64,000 nt of DNA from Oscarella lobularis. Its lineage: Eukaryota > Porifera > Homoscleromorpha > Homosclerophorida > Oscarellidae. The stretch is from the NCBI RefSeq assembly GCF_947507565.1, contig NC_089176.1, positions 2,790,001 through 2,854,000 on the forward strand. Direction: 5' to 3'. The position numbers and the translations under genes are program-made. The notes below the pieces were generated by a model. That model was not told where the DNA came from. It ran no database searches and saw only the letters and a program-made list of their open reading frames with translations. Numbering within the stretch: position 1 is the first letter of the stretch; every line of letters starts with the position of its first letter. Shown here piece after piece: positions 1 to 11,900 of this stretch.

Positions 1-1718
1 TCTGAATCGGCCGACTGGTAGTCGACTAGGGCGTTGGCCAAAATGACGTTGATGCAGCCAGATTCTGCAAAAAATGACTTTCTCAAAGGCCAGACAGTCT
101 CCCCACTCGCTTATACCCAGAAGAATCCTCTTCATCTCCACGGCGGCAGACGACCTCACAAAGTGCTGGACAATGTCGAGAGCCGTCTGCTGAAAGGTGT
201 TGTACAGATTGACGTCAATATCGTTCTTGACAGGAACAAGAAGATCGGAAAAGAAAATAGATAAGAGACGATGCGAGCCGGGCGACTTACGTCGACGAGA
301 AATTTGACGATGTCGCGTCGTCCGTAGAGTGCCGCTTCGTGCAGAGCCGTCCCATTGGCCGTCTCCAAGTTCACGTTCATTCCACTGGAAACGAGGACTC
401 TAGACAAAGGAAAATTTGCGTTTATTTTGTCTTTGGAATTTCTCAGCTGACTTCATGATGTCGAGGTGACCGTGCTTGGCGGCGAGATGCAGCGGCGTGT
501 GTCGCTTTGGATCTCGTCTCTCTTCGGCGGAGAGCGGTCGGAAGGCGCGAAGAGCGCCGGCTTGAATCAGTAACTCCACCATCTGGAGAAAGAGAACGTT
601 ATGACCGAGTGTTTATACTTCAGCTACCGTTAGTGGGAACACTGTCAATTTAGCACAAGAAAGAGGTAAGGCACGAACTGGCATGTGTATGCATGTACAT
701 AGAGGCAATTTGGTACGGATACAAGTGTATTGCCTTATTAGTGCATAAAAGCGAATTATATTAACGTTCAATCATCCACACACGGTACGTGCGAATAATT
801 GATTAATTGACCCTTTGATTGATTGATTGACTGAAAAAATACCTCCAAGTGTCCAAACTGGCATGCCTTGTCCAACGCCGTCATCCCGGCGCCACCTACG
901 ACGCCGACGTCCGCCTTGTGTTGCAGCAGAACGGACGCCTTTATAAATGAAAAAAAAAACAGACGTAAAAAATAAACGTGAGAAATTTCTCGTCGTCACG
1001 GAAGCGCACCACGTCGGTTTTGCCGTACTGAGCGGCGAGCAGTAGAGCCGTCTCGTTGTTCGTCGAAAGCGCGTTCGGATCGGCGCCGCTTCGCAGGAGA
1101 AGTCGACTCTGATCGACTCGTCCCGCCCACGCCGCCAAATGAAGCGGCGACATTCCTAAACGGTCAAATTGTTTCCTTGGGAGAGAGGATGCGATCGACT
1201 TTACCGTTCTTATCTTGAGCCGCCACGTCGGCGTCGACGTCGAGAAGGTCGCGACAGATTTCGGATTTTTCTGCGAGCGCGGCGTAGTGAAGAGCGGTGA
1301 AGCTTGGGGAGAAGAAAGAGGCATTTTTTTCCCCAGTCGGAAATCGACCCCCAGTCCCCCACGCCCGCGCGCGCGCGCGTTGGCTTCCACTTCGCCGGTG
1401 TACTTACCCGTCCGAGTCCGTCGCGTTCACATTCAACGACTTTGCCGACTTTTTCGCTGCTGCTAACGGCCCATATATCCTCGCGAGGACATTTTGCGAT
1501 CTTCCACGTACCTGATTGGCTCTTCGATTTCTTCGCTTTTCCATCGTCGGCCGAGTGATCGCTCTTTGCTGCCGGAGAAAAGGATAAACAGATTGTCTCT
1601 CGCGTTTCTTATTTGCGCAGCGTGTCGTACCCGATTTCTTCAGCTTTGATACGAGCTTCTTTACTTGCGAGTAGTCGCCGTTCTTCGACGCGGCGAGGAG
1701 ATCCTGCTCCTTCCCCAT
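1..1718 (-). CDS. ANKS1: ANKS1A/ANKS1B-type ankyrin-repeat adaptor, 5' part
   Basis: Ankyrin-repeat, SAM and PTB adaptor family (Odin/AIDA-1), which acts downstream of receptor tyrosine kinases. The protein opens MGKEQDLLAASKNGDYSQV, almost the same as vertebrate ANKS1A. Successive short exons then give ankyrin repeats in the ANKS1 order: about 1320-1205 (LHYAALAEKSEICRDLL), 1155-1000 (MSPLHLAAWAGRVDQSR and NNETALLLAAQYGKTDVV), 935-842 (GMTALDKACQFGHLEV), 582-445 (HTPLHLAAKHGHLDIM), 402-292 (NGTALHEAALYGRRDIV) and about 235-120 (LYNTFQQTALDIVQHFV). Exons end in GT donors. The gene runs off the left edge, so SAM and PTB domains are not visible. Start chosen at 1718 because the first residues match the family. 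Confidence 0.88.
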
Positions 1719-2201
1719 CGTTCACAGGAAGTGAGACGAGCGGAATCGAACGTGACGTAATGCGGCGTCTAGCCCGAGCTTCCGCGATAGTGCTATCAAT
1801 CCCTTTGAGTCGTCGTCGCGCAACGAATTGGACGAAATTCTAGCAGCAAAGACGAGTGTTTTTCTGCGGTAGGTGTTGTTCGAACGCACGCTAAGGAACG
1901 AAAGTGTGCTAAAAATAGGATTGATTTCCACTTTTTCAAAGGTCATCTCTTCATGTACGCATCATCCGTAGCATTTTCTGAGTAAACTTTGACACTGACG
2001 TGCTCGTGCATTTTTTGTATCCTCCTGCTGCCAGTGCAGGAGGATACAGAGAAAAATTTATGGGAGTGAAGGCAGACAGATAGTTTTTGTTTCATTAAAA
2101 ACGCTCAGTCAAAAACAACAACAATGCACGGCAACACCAGACACCACTGTGACATTGAGCGAGTTCAATCCAATTAGAACACCATCTTCGAAAGCGTTGC
2201 A
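1719..2201. other. Gene-free gap between ANKS1 and ependymin-related gene
   Basis: No convincing coding exon on either strand. It holds the presumed upstream region of the minus-strand ANKS1 gene (right after 1718), the 3' flank of the ependymin-related gene, and a strong hairpin described separately at 2016-2048. Confidence 0.5.
2016..2048. repeat. Perfect 13-bp inverted repeat (hairpin)
   Basis: Left arm TGTATCCTCCTGC (2016-2028) and right arm GCAGGAGGATACA (2036-2048) are perfect reverse complements around a 7-nt loop. It sits between two minus-strand genes, downstream of the ependymin-related gene and upstream of ANKS1. It could be a structured RNA element or the remains of a small inverted-repeat element. 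No function can be assigned. Confidence 0.75.
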
Positions 2202-3271
2202 CTATTCGAATCCGAAATTCTCTCTCAGAACCTTCATTGTATCAAGACTGAAGAGGAAAGTGTACGGGTTGAACTCTTGAGCTTGGAACTAGAGAACAAA
2301 AGTGAGTGCAAACCATGCAATAATACGTAGCAGCATGCACTGTCTAACCGCCTTGTAAAAGATGGACTTGGTGAAGTCCAGCGGTTTCCCGAGGTTGCCA
2401 CTGCAAGCGGGCGGCTTATCGAACAGACTCTCCGACGACAGCTCACGAGCGTTGACGTCTAAATCCAAACTGGCTCGAAGCGTGCTGTTGAAACCATCTC
2501 TAATGTCAGTCAGGTAGGCTCCGCCGGTGAGAACGCAGGAGCCGCAGACAATAAGGATGACGTCGTTGAACATGACGGGTTCGTCATTGACGAGCGCTTT
2601 GTAGGTGCTGCACTCAGCTCCGCCAATCGAAAGGTTTCCCAAAAACTGCGCATTATCTACAAAGAGAAGATTTGGACGTGCGATTCAGTTTGATCTTCAA
2701 AAAAAAGTATACGCGTAAATGCGTTTGACTACCTAATTGAATTGACCTTTGGTAGGGTCAAGAAAATATTGAAATCAAATTCAAATTCATAACTCGTGCA
2801 TGACCATGTCACAGCGTGGGTGCACCAAAACCGCGGGGGAGAGGCAAGGAGTGAGCTGCTCTTACCTACAATGCACGCTTTCATGCCCGAAATCTTCGGA
2901 AGCGTGAGCTGAAGGCATTCGTTGCCAACGACGTAATAGGCTTCGCCCTAGACGAGAAGAGACGCGTCGATTTTTCTCGTTTCCTTGACAACTGCTTTAT
3001 TCACCGTCGACAATGTGTAGGTGATTGATTCCATGTAACTCTCGGGCTGACTTTTAGCGGTCACTTTCGCGCTCGAGTGAAACTTGCCCGCGTCGTTCGA
3101 AAAGTCCCAGGCGATCGTCGTGTCTTGAATCGTAAGTAGGGGCCGCTCCTTGATGAGCCAAGCGACGGCTTGATAGGCGGTGATTTCGGCCTTTTCGGGA
3201 CCGCAGCAGCCTTTCTGAGCTGCGGCGACTGCGAGAGCGCACGCGAGAATAGCAACGAAGAAAGACGTCAT
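2202..3271 (-). CDS. Ependymin-related secreted protein (EPDR family)
   Basis: Predicted 247 residues from four exons: 3271-3005, 2947-2866, 2656-2349 and 2288-2202, with introns of 57, 209 and 60 nt that keep frame. The first 17-18 residues (MTSFFVAILACALAVAAA) form a clear signal peptide, followed by QKGCCGPEK, the usual two-cysteine start of mature ependymin-related proteins. Further family landmarks are ECLQLTLPKI, a FLGNLSIGG block, two central Cys in VCGSC, and FDKPPACSG near the C-terminus. EPDR proteins are secreted or lysosomal beta-sandwich proteins thought to bind lipid and calcium; many invertebrates carry expanded sets. Overall identity to vertebrate EPDR1 is low, so the family call rests on the motif order. 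The short third-exon-to-end tail (FGFE stop at 2202) is the least certain part. Confidence 0.75.
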
Positions 3272-3751
3272 CGTGTGAGCAGCAGCAGCAAGTGTTCGAC
3301 CAGCACCAACCAGAGGAAGAATGGCAAACGTTGACCTTTAGAACCGTTGAAATATTGATTCTTGCTCGACCGTGATTGGTCAATCTCCCATCGCGTGGGA
3401 AGGTGATGGAGCCAATAGTCTCCAAGTAAACACAAAGCTCCCTTGGGAGCGTTATCGTAAAATATGATTCCGTTGAAGAAGCCTCCTTCGACTTTAATTA
3501 TGATAATACATGTACGGCCCCCGCTGAAATCGTATGATCTGATAATGTATGATCTGATAATGCCTCGAGCCATACTGGTTCCACTTGGGGAACCCTTTCG
3601 AGATCAAGTTTCTCATATCATGCGCACATTGTTTTTGCCACTCGTCAATGCCTCTCACAGGCGAGATTTCCGCGAATCCGTTTTCGCGACGACGTCACAA
3701 GCTCTTTCTAAGCTGGCGTTCCCCGGATGCGATTTAGCGCGCCTTACCGGG
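3272..3751. other. Divergent intergenic region, ependymin-related / USP1
   Basis: 480 bp between two divergently read start codons. An open frame continues upstream of the USP1 start from 3464, but those residues resemble nothing in USP1, so this is treated as shared 5' flank or 5' UTR. No repeat or RNA gene seen. Confidence 0.45.
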
Positions 3752-5635
3752 ATGCCGTCGAGAGAAGATGGCGCGCCGGCGCCGAAACGGCCTCGACCGT
3801 CGCTCAAACTCAAACGAAGAAAGCGCGACGAAGAAGCGGATGAGCTGCCCGTCTCCCAGCCAGCGAAATCGACGTCTTTCGGTCCCATCGACTTGTGGTC
3901 GGCTAGCCGGATCCCGGATGCCACGAATCCGTGGCCAATCGCGAAAGAAAACGAACCCGAAGATCCAAACGGTGGCGACGACGAAACGAAAGCCAGCGCG
4001 AACGACTACTGTGTTGACGATACGGGAAATCGACCTTACGGCCCAGAATTGCCGCCTCCCGCCAACGCGGCTCTTTCGCCTCCTCCCTTTCCTCCGCCGT
4101 TTTCCGGTTTGAATAACGCCGGCAATACGTGCTACGTGAATTCTGTGTTGCAAGCGCTGCGGTATTGCCCCGACTTCGTTTCGTCGTTGAATGAAGTACT
4201 CCCGGATATTCTCAGCTTCTTTCTTCCACGTTAATTAATAACTAAATTGTTTCTTTTAGTTGGATAGTCAGGAAGAGGGTGGTGCTGGTTGTGAGATTGA
4301 GAATCCCAGCTCTCAAGAGTGTGATGCAACAACCAGATTTTACCAATCTTTAAAAAATGTATGAATTATCGACATAGGAGTGCAATATATCTGTTATTCT
4401 TTCTTGTGCACGTGTAGCTTTATTCCTCTATGACTGATCTAGAAAACGCCTTTCGACGCGATCCCGCGTCAAATTGTACCGGCATTAATCGTCTGTCGGT
4501 GTGTCCTGAGACATTTATTGACGATTTGAGGTAAATAAATAATTAAATAGATAAATAATTCTGTAATGTAATAATTTGTTGATCTGGTATCGGTTTGATT
4601 TATAACTACTGTACCAAATTTTCTCTAGACAAATCAACTTTCAATTTACGGCTTACATGCAACACGACGCCCAAGAGCTTCTTCGCTGTCTGCTCTCCAA
4701 CATCGAAGACGCTTACAACGCAAAATCCAAGGATGGCACGGCGACGACGACGGCGGCGACGACGAAAAACTTCGTGACGAGCACGTTCCAGGGCAGTCTC
4801 GTCTTCACGACGCGATGTCTCGAATGTGAGACGAAGCGCAATCGCTATGAAACGTTTCTCGACGTCAGCGTTCCCGTTCGACTCTCTCCGTCCTCGTCGG
4901 CGTCGTCCTCGTCGGCGTCTCCGTCCTCGACCTCTTCGCCGGCGGGATCGTCGACGACGAGCGTCGGTCGGCATTCGCTTACGTGGGCGATGAAGCAATT
5001 CGTCGGCATGGAACGGCTGACTGGACGCGATCGCTATTATTGCGACGAGTGCCGCACGCACACGGAAGCGGAGATCAGCACGATGTTCGATCAGTTGCCG
5101 TCCGTCTTGACGATTCATTTGAAGAGGTTTGCAGCGACGGGCGGTGGCGGGTGAGTGTGCATATGAAATACGCAGAGTCTAAAGAAGTCTTCTTGTTCTT
5201 TATAGGCTGTCGTCTCTCGGAAGCTACGTTAGCAAAATCAGTGGCAATTTGGCCACTCCAATGCGCATGAAGCTCGATCAATGGTGCACGTTGTCCTGCA
5301 ATCGACGGCATTCTACGTACGAGCTCTTTGCCGTTGTGATGCACAGTGGTTGCATGTCAGGCAGTGGGCACTATCTAACCTACGTCCGTCTGTCTTCCGA
5401 CGAGCCAGTTGGACGACAAGACGACTGTTCGACCGAGTGCGTTTGTCCTGAGAGTAGCAGTTCGTTTGACGATGGAGGCGCGTGTCACTGTGGGTGGAAG
5501 TGGCTTAAATTGGACGATTCCGATGTGGAAGTGCTCTCCAATGCGGATTTTCGAAGAGTACTGTCGCCCAAGTCGACGCTGACCTCCACGCCCTATATAT
5601 TGTTTTATGGCGTCTTGCCTTCAAGTTCGGTTTAG
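3752..5635 (+). CDS. USP1: Ubiquitin carboxyl-terminal hydrolase 1 (USP1), short form
   Basis: USP-family deubiquitinase that in animals removes monoubiquitin from FANCD2 and PCNA with UAF1. Five exons (3752-4195, 4260-4358, 4418-4530, 4629-5150, 5206-5635) keep frame and give 535 residues. The Cys box is GLNNAGNTCYVNSVLQAL, followed by YMQHDAQELLRCLL, the zinc-finger pairs RCLEC and YYCDEC, and the His box HSGCMSGSGHYLTYV. The Asp is in WLKLDDSDVEV and the tail is STPYILFYG. The N-terminus is basic (KRPRPSLKLKRRKR), probably nuclear. A GGGG run before LSSLGSYVSKI aligns with the human diglycine autocleavage site. The long central insert of human USP1 (785 residues) is reduced to a Ser-rich linker. 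Start 3752 was chosen because upstream in-frame residues look unrelated; a further upstream Met remains possible. Confidence 0.92.
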
Positions 5636-5970
5636 ACTACTTAGAAGACGTTTCTTAATTATATGTAATTGCTGCATCCTTTACGTTTGATGACTGGCCT
5701 TGTTGGCCTTATGAACAACAATATATATTCACGGCTGCATTTATGAACGATATCTAGATCAGAGATAACCTACATACTACTGAAAAGTACAGAACACCTA
5801 ATTGAGTAGTGACAAAATACAAAAAAAATGCAGTGAATAGTATAGTTCCTCGTGCGGCAGAGTAAAACAGTCTATATATAGTGAAGTCTCAGGGCTACAT
5901 CAGCCCGTCATTGCAAGTCCTTTAATTAAGCATGATGCACGTTTCCTAACTACTTTCGCCTGATTGCTAC
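5636..5970. other. Convergent 3' gap, USP1 / PKS
   Basis: 335 bp, AT-rich, between the USP1 stop and the PKS stop. It contains the 3' UTRs of both convergent genes. No coding exon or repeat recognised. Confidence 0.5.
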
Positions 5971-8900
5971 CTAGAGCAAAGTTTTCAATCTGCCTTGTAA
6001 CGTTTCACATATGACGTTGGCGAATAAATTTGTGAACTGGTGCCCTGGGGCATTGACGCTATTATGGACAAAATCAGATCGCGATTGCTTCTCCCATGGT
6101 ATCACGTCTTTAGGCTGGACAAAAGGGTCTCCAGTCGAGGAGAAAGCGTCGATGCCGCACGGCAACGAATTCTCATTCGGAGTGTATCTCTTCAAAATTT
6201 TGAGAGCTATTTCAAAGCATGGCATCCAATGCTGAAGCAGCGGATCCACCTCAGATGGAAGGTCGATGAAATTGAGCTGTTTCAAATGCTGAAAGACGAC
6301 AGCAAGTGGCGCGTCTCTCTTGAACACCGACGACGGAATATTAAAATCGGCTGGACGAGGGTATTGCAAGTGAGGAGCATACCAAGCACCAACGAAGAAG
6401 TGCGTGATGGATATGCCATGGTCTTTTTCAAGACGAAGAGCCACCTCATAGGCGATGAGACCACCCATGCTATGACCGTAGAAGGCGACTTTGTGCTCCT
6501 CTGCTAGTGGCAGTACGGCATCTAGTGCTGCCGAGACAAGGCCGTCTAAATCGCCTAGGAACGTCTCGGTTTGTCTTTCTTCCCAGCCGGGAAAGTGAAG
6601 GACGGTCACTCCAATGCCGCTGTCTTTGAAAAGCTTTCCCCACTGCGAGTAAACAGATGCACCTGCGGCATATGGGGGAAAGCATATGAGGTGGCAAATT
6701 GTCTTGTCCTTCGCTGGGCTGTTCAAAGAGTATCTCCACAAGTTTTGATCTGACTTTTCGCCTGGAGTTTCTTCTTCTTTTTCTTTTTCTTCTTCCGCGG
6801 TCGCTTGATTTTGAATTAAAGTCATAATGATATCGGCTAGAAAATTCACGCTGCACTGGTCGTTTAGCATGCGAACTGGAGGCACGATGACGATGAATGC
6901 AAGGTGAATCCGATCACTCATTTCCGTGGCCATAATCGAGTCGAACCCGATGGAAACTAAGGACGCATTCAGTGGCACCTCGTCCAGACCCAGACCGGCT
7001 CCGAGCCACGTAGAAAGCAGGTCGACAACGACTTTCCGCTTTTCTGGCGGCGAAAGCGAAGCGAATAGCATCTTCGACGATTCGATGGCATCGATTCTGT
7101 CACCGGCCAACTTTTCCAGCTCTTTTAGTCGAGAGAAACGAAACGTACTTCCCAGCTTAGCTGGACGAACGTATTTTTCTGGTGTAATGTTGCCTTGAAT
7201 GCACAGGGAAGGCAGCTGGATAAGCATGGCCCGTCCCATGCAGTCCAACGCTGACTGATCACTTAGCGGCGTCAGTCCTCTTGACTTCAGCAACGTCATT
7301 ATCTTGGGGTTTTGTTGGAGAAAGCCGGCGCCACTAATCGCCCCAAATTGAAGCGAGGTTGCTGGAAGACCCATTCGTTTGCGGTGATCGGCCAGAGAAT
7401 TTAGCACCGTATTGGCAATGCAGTAGCTCACTTGACCGGAATTTCCAAAAAGAGAGGCGATGCTCGAAAATAGAACAAAATAGCGAAGATGAGTCTTCAA
7501 GGCTAGGCTCTGTCGGTGCAAGAGCCAAGCTCCGTACGCCTTGGGTAGCATGACTTTTTCTAGTTGGTCTTTCTCCACGGTAAAGAGCAAGGAATCGTGA
7601 TAGACGGCTGCACAGTGGAATATACCAGCAAGATTTGAAGAGGTTATTTGTGAAATTTCTTGAAAGACGCCTTCGATTGCATCTTCACTAGATATGTCCA
7701 CTTGCCAGATATCGATCCGAGACGTCTCTCGAAGCTCCTCTATCTGAACAGCTTCTTCGGCGCCAGGAGGACTGCGACCGAGAAGGTGCAGATGCTTTGC
7801 ACCGCGATCGACGAGCCACTTTGCTAGCGACAACCCCAATCCTTTAAGTCCGCCCGTGATGAGATAGCTATCATTGAGGCGAGCCGTAAATGAGTTTTCA
7901 AAAGGAAGAGTCAGGTTGATTGGTTCTGAGTTAGCCAAGAAAGTGTGCAGTGAATCTGCTGCCGAAGGAGCGAGCAAGTCGCGCAGATGCTTAGCTTCCA
8001 CTTTCCTCTTCCCATTCGTTTCTCTGCGTAGTCGCTCTAACAGTTGTACGAGCGACCTTCCGACGAGTCCGCGGTGCTGTTCGTCGAACAGGTCCTGCGT
8101 CGTCATCATAGGAAAGAAATTAGCAAGACTTCTGTCGGTTTTGGCTGATTTGACAAACCGACGAAGTTGTGCTCTGCTGTAAAAGACGCAACTTCCAAAC
8201 GATTTCAGGTGCTGAAGCACCTTGTCTGCTTCAGTGATTTCTACTTCATTGAGAAAGACGACTCCACTGGCTAGCTTCTTGTCCACCAAAATACTCGCTA
8301 GATCTTGAGGAGTGCACGCGTCAATGTCATTTTCGCTTAACTTCGCTGAGTTGTGAACGACAATGAAGCGAACTTTCAGCCAGTGGAGGAGTTTTGATAG
8401 AGCAGTCAGTTCTTTTTTCTGCGAGCTATCGCTTGGATTCGCCAACGCAAGAACCGTGTCGCCGACAGCTAGCGGAGAGGCGACGGTAAACGTAATGTAA
8501 GGAACAAGCAGTTCTTGCACGGCATTGACAATTTCGGCGTTAGATAGAGTCATTTCTTCTGGAACCTTGACTGCCAGGCTCAAGGGAACGCTAACGGTGC
8601 TGGATATCATATCGGAGAGACCCAATACGGTATCTCCCAATTCGAAACTCGCGTCAGGACAAGACGTCACTACACCGATGACCCACGCTCCTGGAAATTC
8701 TCCAGACGACGTTCTTGAAAGAGGACCGAAACAGGTTACTTTAACTATCACAGGATGACGGATGTCAGGATGGTCGACTGCTGTTAATATTGGTCGTTTC
8801 GTTTTCGACGAATACGCCACTGTCCAGTGGGCATCAGAAACGTGAGAAGCAATGGCATCTGGATTCATTTCAGTTAGACGTGGAAAGACGGGAGCAAATG

Positions 8901-11900
8901 AATCGTTATCAGTGCCACGTCGCAACGCCACCTCATTTTCTCCGGGATCAAAATTCAGGAAGTAGTCAACAAATGCTTGCCATACGCTGGACGTTGAGGT
9001 ATCGGCGCTTTCTAGGTCAACCCAGAAGTTTTTCGAGTCTGGCAACTCGTGGGCAAGAGAAAGAATGCACCCAGCAACTGTCGTTTGGCCAGGATTAGCG
9101 ATTTCGCCGTCGACGACGGCCTGACCGTTTTGGGTGACAAGCCAGTGGCGCAAATGCGCTTCTTTTTCCCACGAGGAGCCGTGATTTTGAAGCGTTTTGA
9201 TATAAGCCAGTGGAGACGCAAAAGCAGCGTCTAGGAAGTCGTCCTTTTTCGTAGTTTCAAATACGTTGCTTTCCGATATGTCCATTAGAAGCATCACTAT
9301 GTCCGTATATGAGGAAAAGGATTCGCTTTCGTTCTTCTCGTCCGTCATAAAACGGACGTCTGCTTGAATGTTTCGCTCTTTGAATTCGTGAAGAAGATGC
9401 TCCAATGCCGTCTTTTGACTCTCGCTAAACCACATAATGCAAACGGCGTTCGCTGGTGCACTATCGTCCTCGTTATCGTCCACAGTTTTCTCGCTTCTCT
9501 CAGACTCCCATTTCAGTGTCCAGAAATGGGGCTTGTTATCGTCACCAGATGAAGATATACTACTAAATTGCACTTTGTTGATTTTCAGGGCAACACGACC
9601 GTCGTCTGCACTCATGAGACTTACGTCCGCACAGTTATGTCCGTCTGAATTATCGTATTCCTTCAAATGAATAAATACGTCTGACGGAATTTCTCCATAA
9701 ACCTCGCAGCTGCTTAGAGACGTTGGCACTAGAACTGTAGGCTTGCTTCCATCTACGTCGGTCGGCTGATCGAATTTTGTCCTCGAGCTCAACAAGTACG
9801 CTTGAAAACAACCGTCCAAGAATGCCGGATGTATTATGTACCGATGCAGCTCGTGGCGTATTTCTTCAGTCACCGTCGCGCGAACCAATATTTCGTTCAT
9901 TTCATGAGACAGTGCCGCCCACTGGCACACACGAAACGACGGGCCGAACTTGTACGAGTCTCCTTCGTCGCCGGAATTGTAAATGTCTTCCTTTGACGTC
10001 CTAACTACGATAGGAAATCGTTTCTTTAGGGATGCTAGATTTTCAAATGAATCTTCTTTGGCTTGTTCATCATTAGGTTGAAGAATGGTCATGGTGGCAT
10101 GGGTTTGCCATCCAGAAGAGGCCGTCGCTTTACTGCTGTGAATACTAAGCCGATACTCTTTCTGTCCCAATTTCTCGGCTAAAACTCGAACGTCGGCCGA
10201 GCTATTTGGCGTGAACATGAATTTTTTCACGGCCACGTTTGTCAGACAGAAGTTGGCGGCATCGCCGAAGATTGATCGTGCCGCCGCGAGACCCGTCTCC
10301 ACGTAGGCGGCAGCGGGAGCTATCACGTCGACAATCGCGTGGTCTTTCAGCCACGGCAAAGTAAACGAACTGTACTCGCACTTCCATATGATCGTGTCTG
10401 TCTCACTGTCGTCGCCGACGATTTCAGCGATGCTCGCTTGACGTTCTCCTAGTAGAGGATGCACGAGATCGACAGCGGCTTCGTTGGCTGAGAACCAGCA
10501 CTCTTCTCTTTGCCACGGATAGCGAGGAAGCGGTACGAACTGATGGCTTTCGTGAGGATACATGGAGCTGAAATCGATTTTCGCTCCCATGACGTGAAGT
10601 TTAGCTATGCATCGAAGCAGACTCGCTGTTTCGTCACTGGACGGCGCTCTAATGTCTCTCGGTCTTTTCAGCGTTGAAATAACTGACGATTGGGAAGTCA
10701 GGTTCTCAGCGGACAGAATGTCCTTGATGGCCGGAATCAAAACGCTGTGCGCCCCTATTTCTACGAAATTCGTGTAGCCCTTCTCGAGGAGAACTTTCAC
10801 CGCATCTTGAAAGCGAACGGTTTGACGAATATTCGCCCACCAGTACGACGCCTTGCCAACGATTTCGCTATCGACGTACTCGGCTGTCACGGACGAAACC
10901 ATGGGAATCGTCGTCACAGCACCATTTACTCCGCTCGTCCTTTCTACTTTCTCTAGGCAGTCTATTACTTCCGCTTGAAGAGACGATTGCTGGTAGCTGT
11001 GAAAGGCGTTGTTGACTTTGAGTAGAATCGTTCGAATTTCGTCGTTATCACTCAAAGCCGTCGCCGCTGCCTTGAGAGCCCCTTCGTCGCCAGACAAGAC
11101 GATTTGACGAGAACTGTTGATAGCGGCGACGTCTAGAACGGCGCATTTACCGTTAGTCCCTGCCACCGTCTCATCGAAATCCTTTATCCAGCGACGACTG
11201 CTCGTCGCGATCAAATTTTTGGGGAGTAATTTAAGAGCCTCGTTGGCATCTCCGAGAACGGCGAGCATGCCGCCGCGACCGCTCGTTTTTTCCAAGAGCC
11301 TACCGCGATGGTATATTATCGTTGACGCTTGTTTCAGCGTCAGTAGGCCGGCTGTGTAAGCTGTGGCGACTTCGCCGACGCTGTGGCCCACGACGGCCGT
11401 CGGACTGACGCCGAATTCTCGTAGAACTTCGACAATTGCTACTTCGATGGCAAAGATGCAGGGTTGGGAAATTTCTAGAGAGAGAGCTGATAGAAATACT
11501 ACAGTCCATGTGTTCGTGCGTATTCCTCACCTGTACGGTGTATCATTGAATTTTCTTCTGACGATGTCAACACATCGAATAGCGACCACGTCGCTCCGGC
11601 AGAGCGAAGATGTTCGTCAATCTCCTGCAAACAAAAAAAATACATTTTTATCTCTATTGATTTATCTGCGTCATACTTTTATCACGGCGCAAAACTTTGG
11701 ATATTCGTCCAGCAGCTGACGTCCCATAGCCCACCATTGCGTTCCCATTCCGGAGAAGGCAAACACGAGCGGAACGGTTTTCATCTCTTCTGCGTCGTTT
11801 CCCGTCAAAAGGTTCTCAGAACTCTTCTTGTCTTCAATGTAATCAGTCAGAAGTTGGACCGCTTCCTGACGATTTCTAACAACGAGAGCAAGTCTATGAC

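Noticed and set aside
3464-3751. N-terminal extension of USP1 from an upstream Met.
   Set aside because: The 96 extra residues resemble nothing in USP1; Met at 3752 puts a typical basic N-terminus first.
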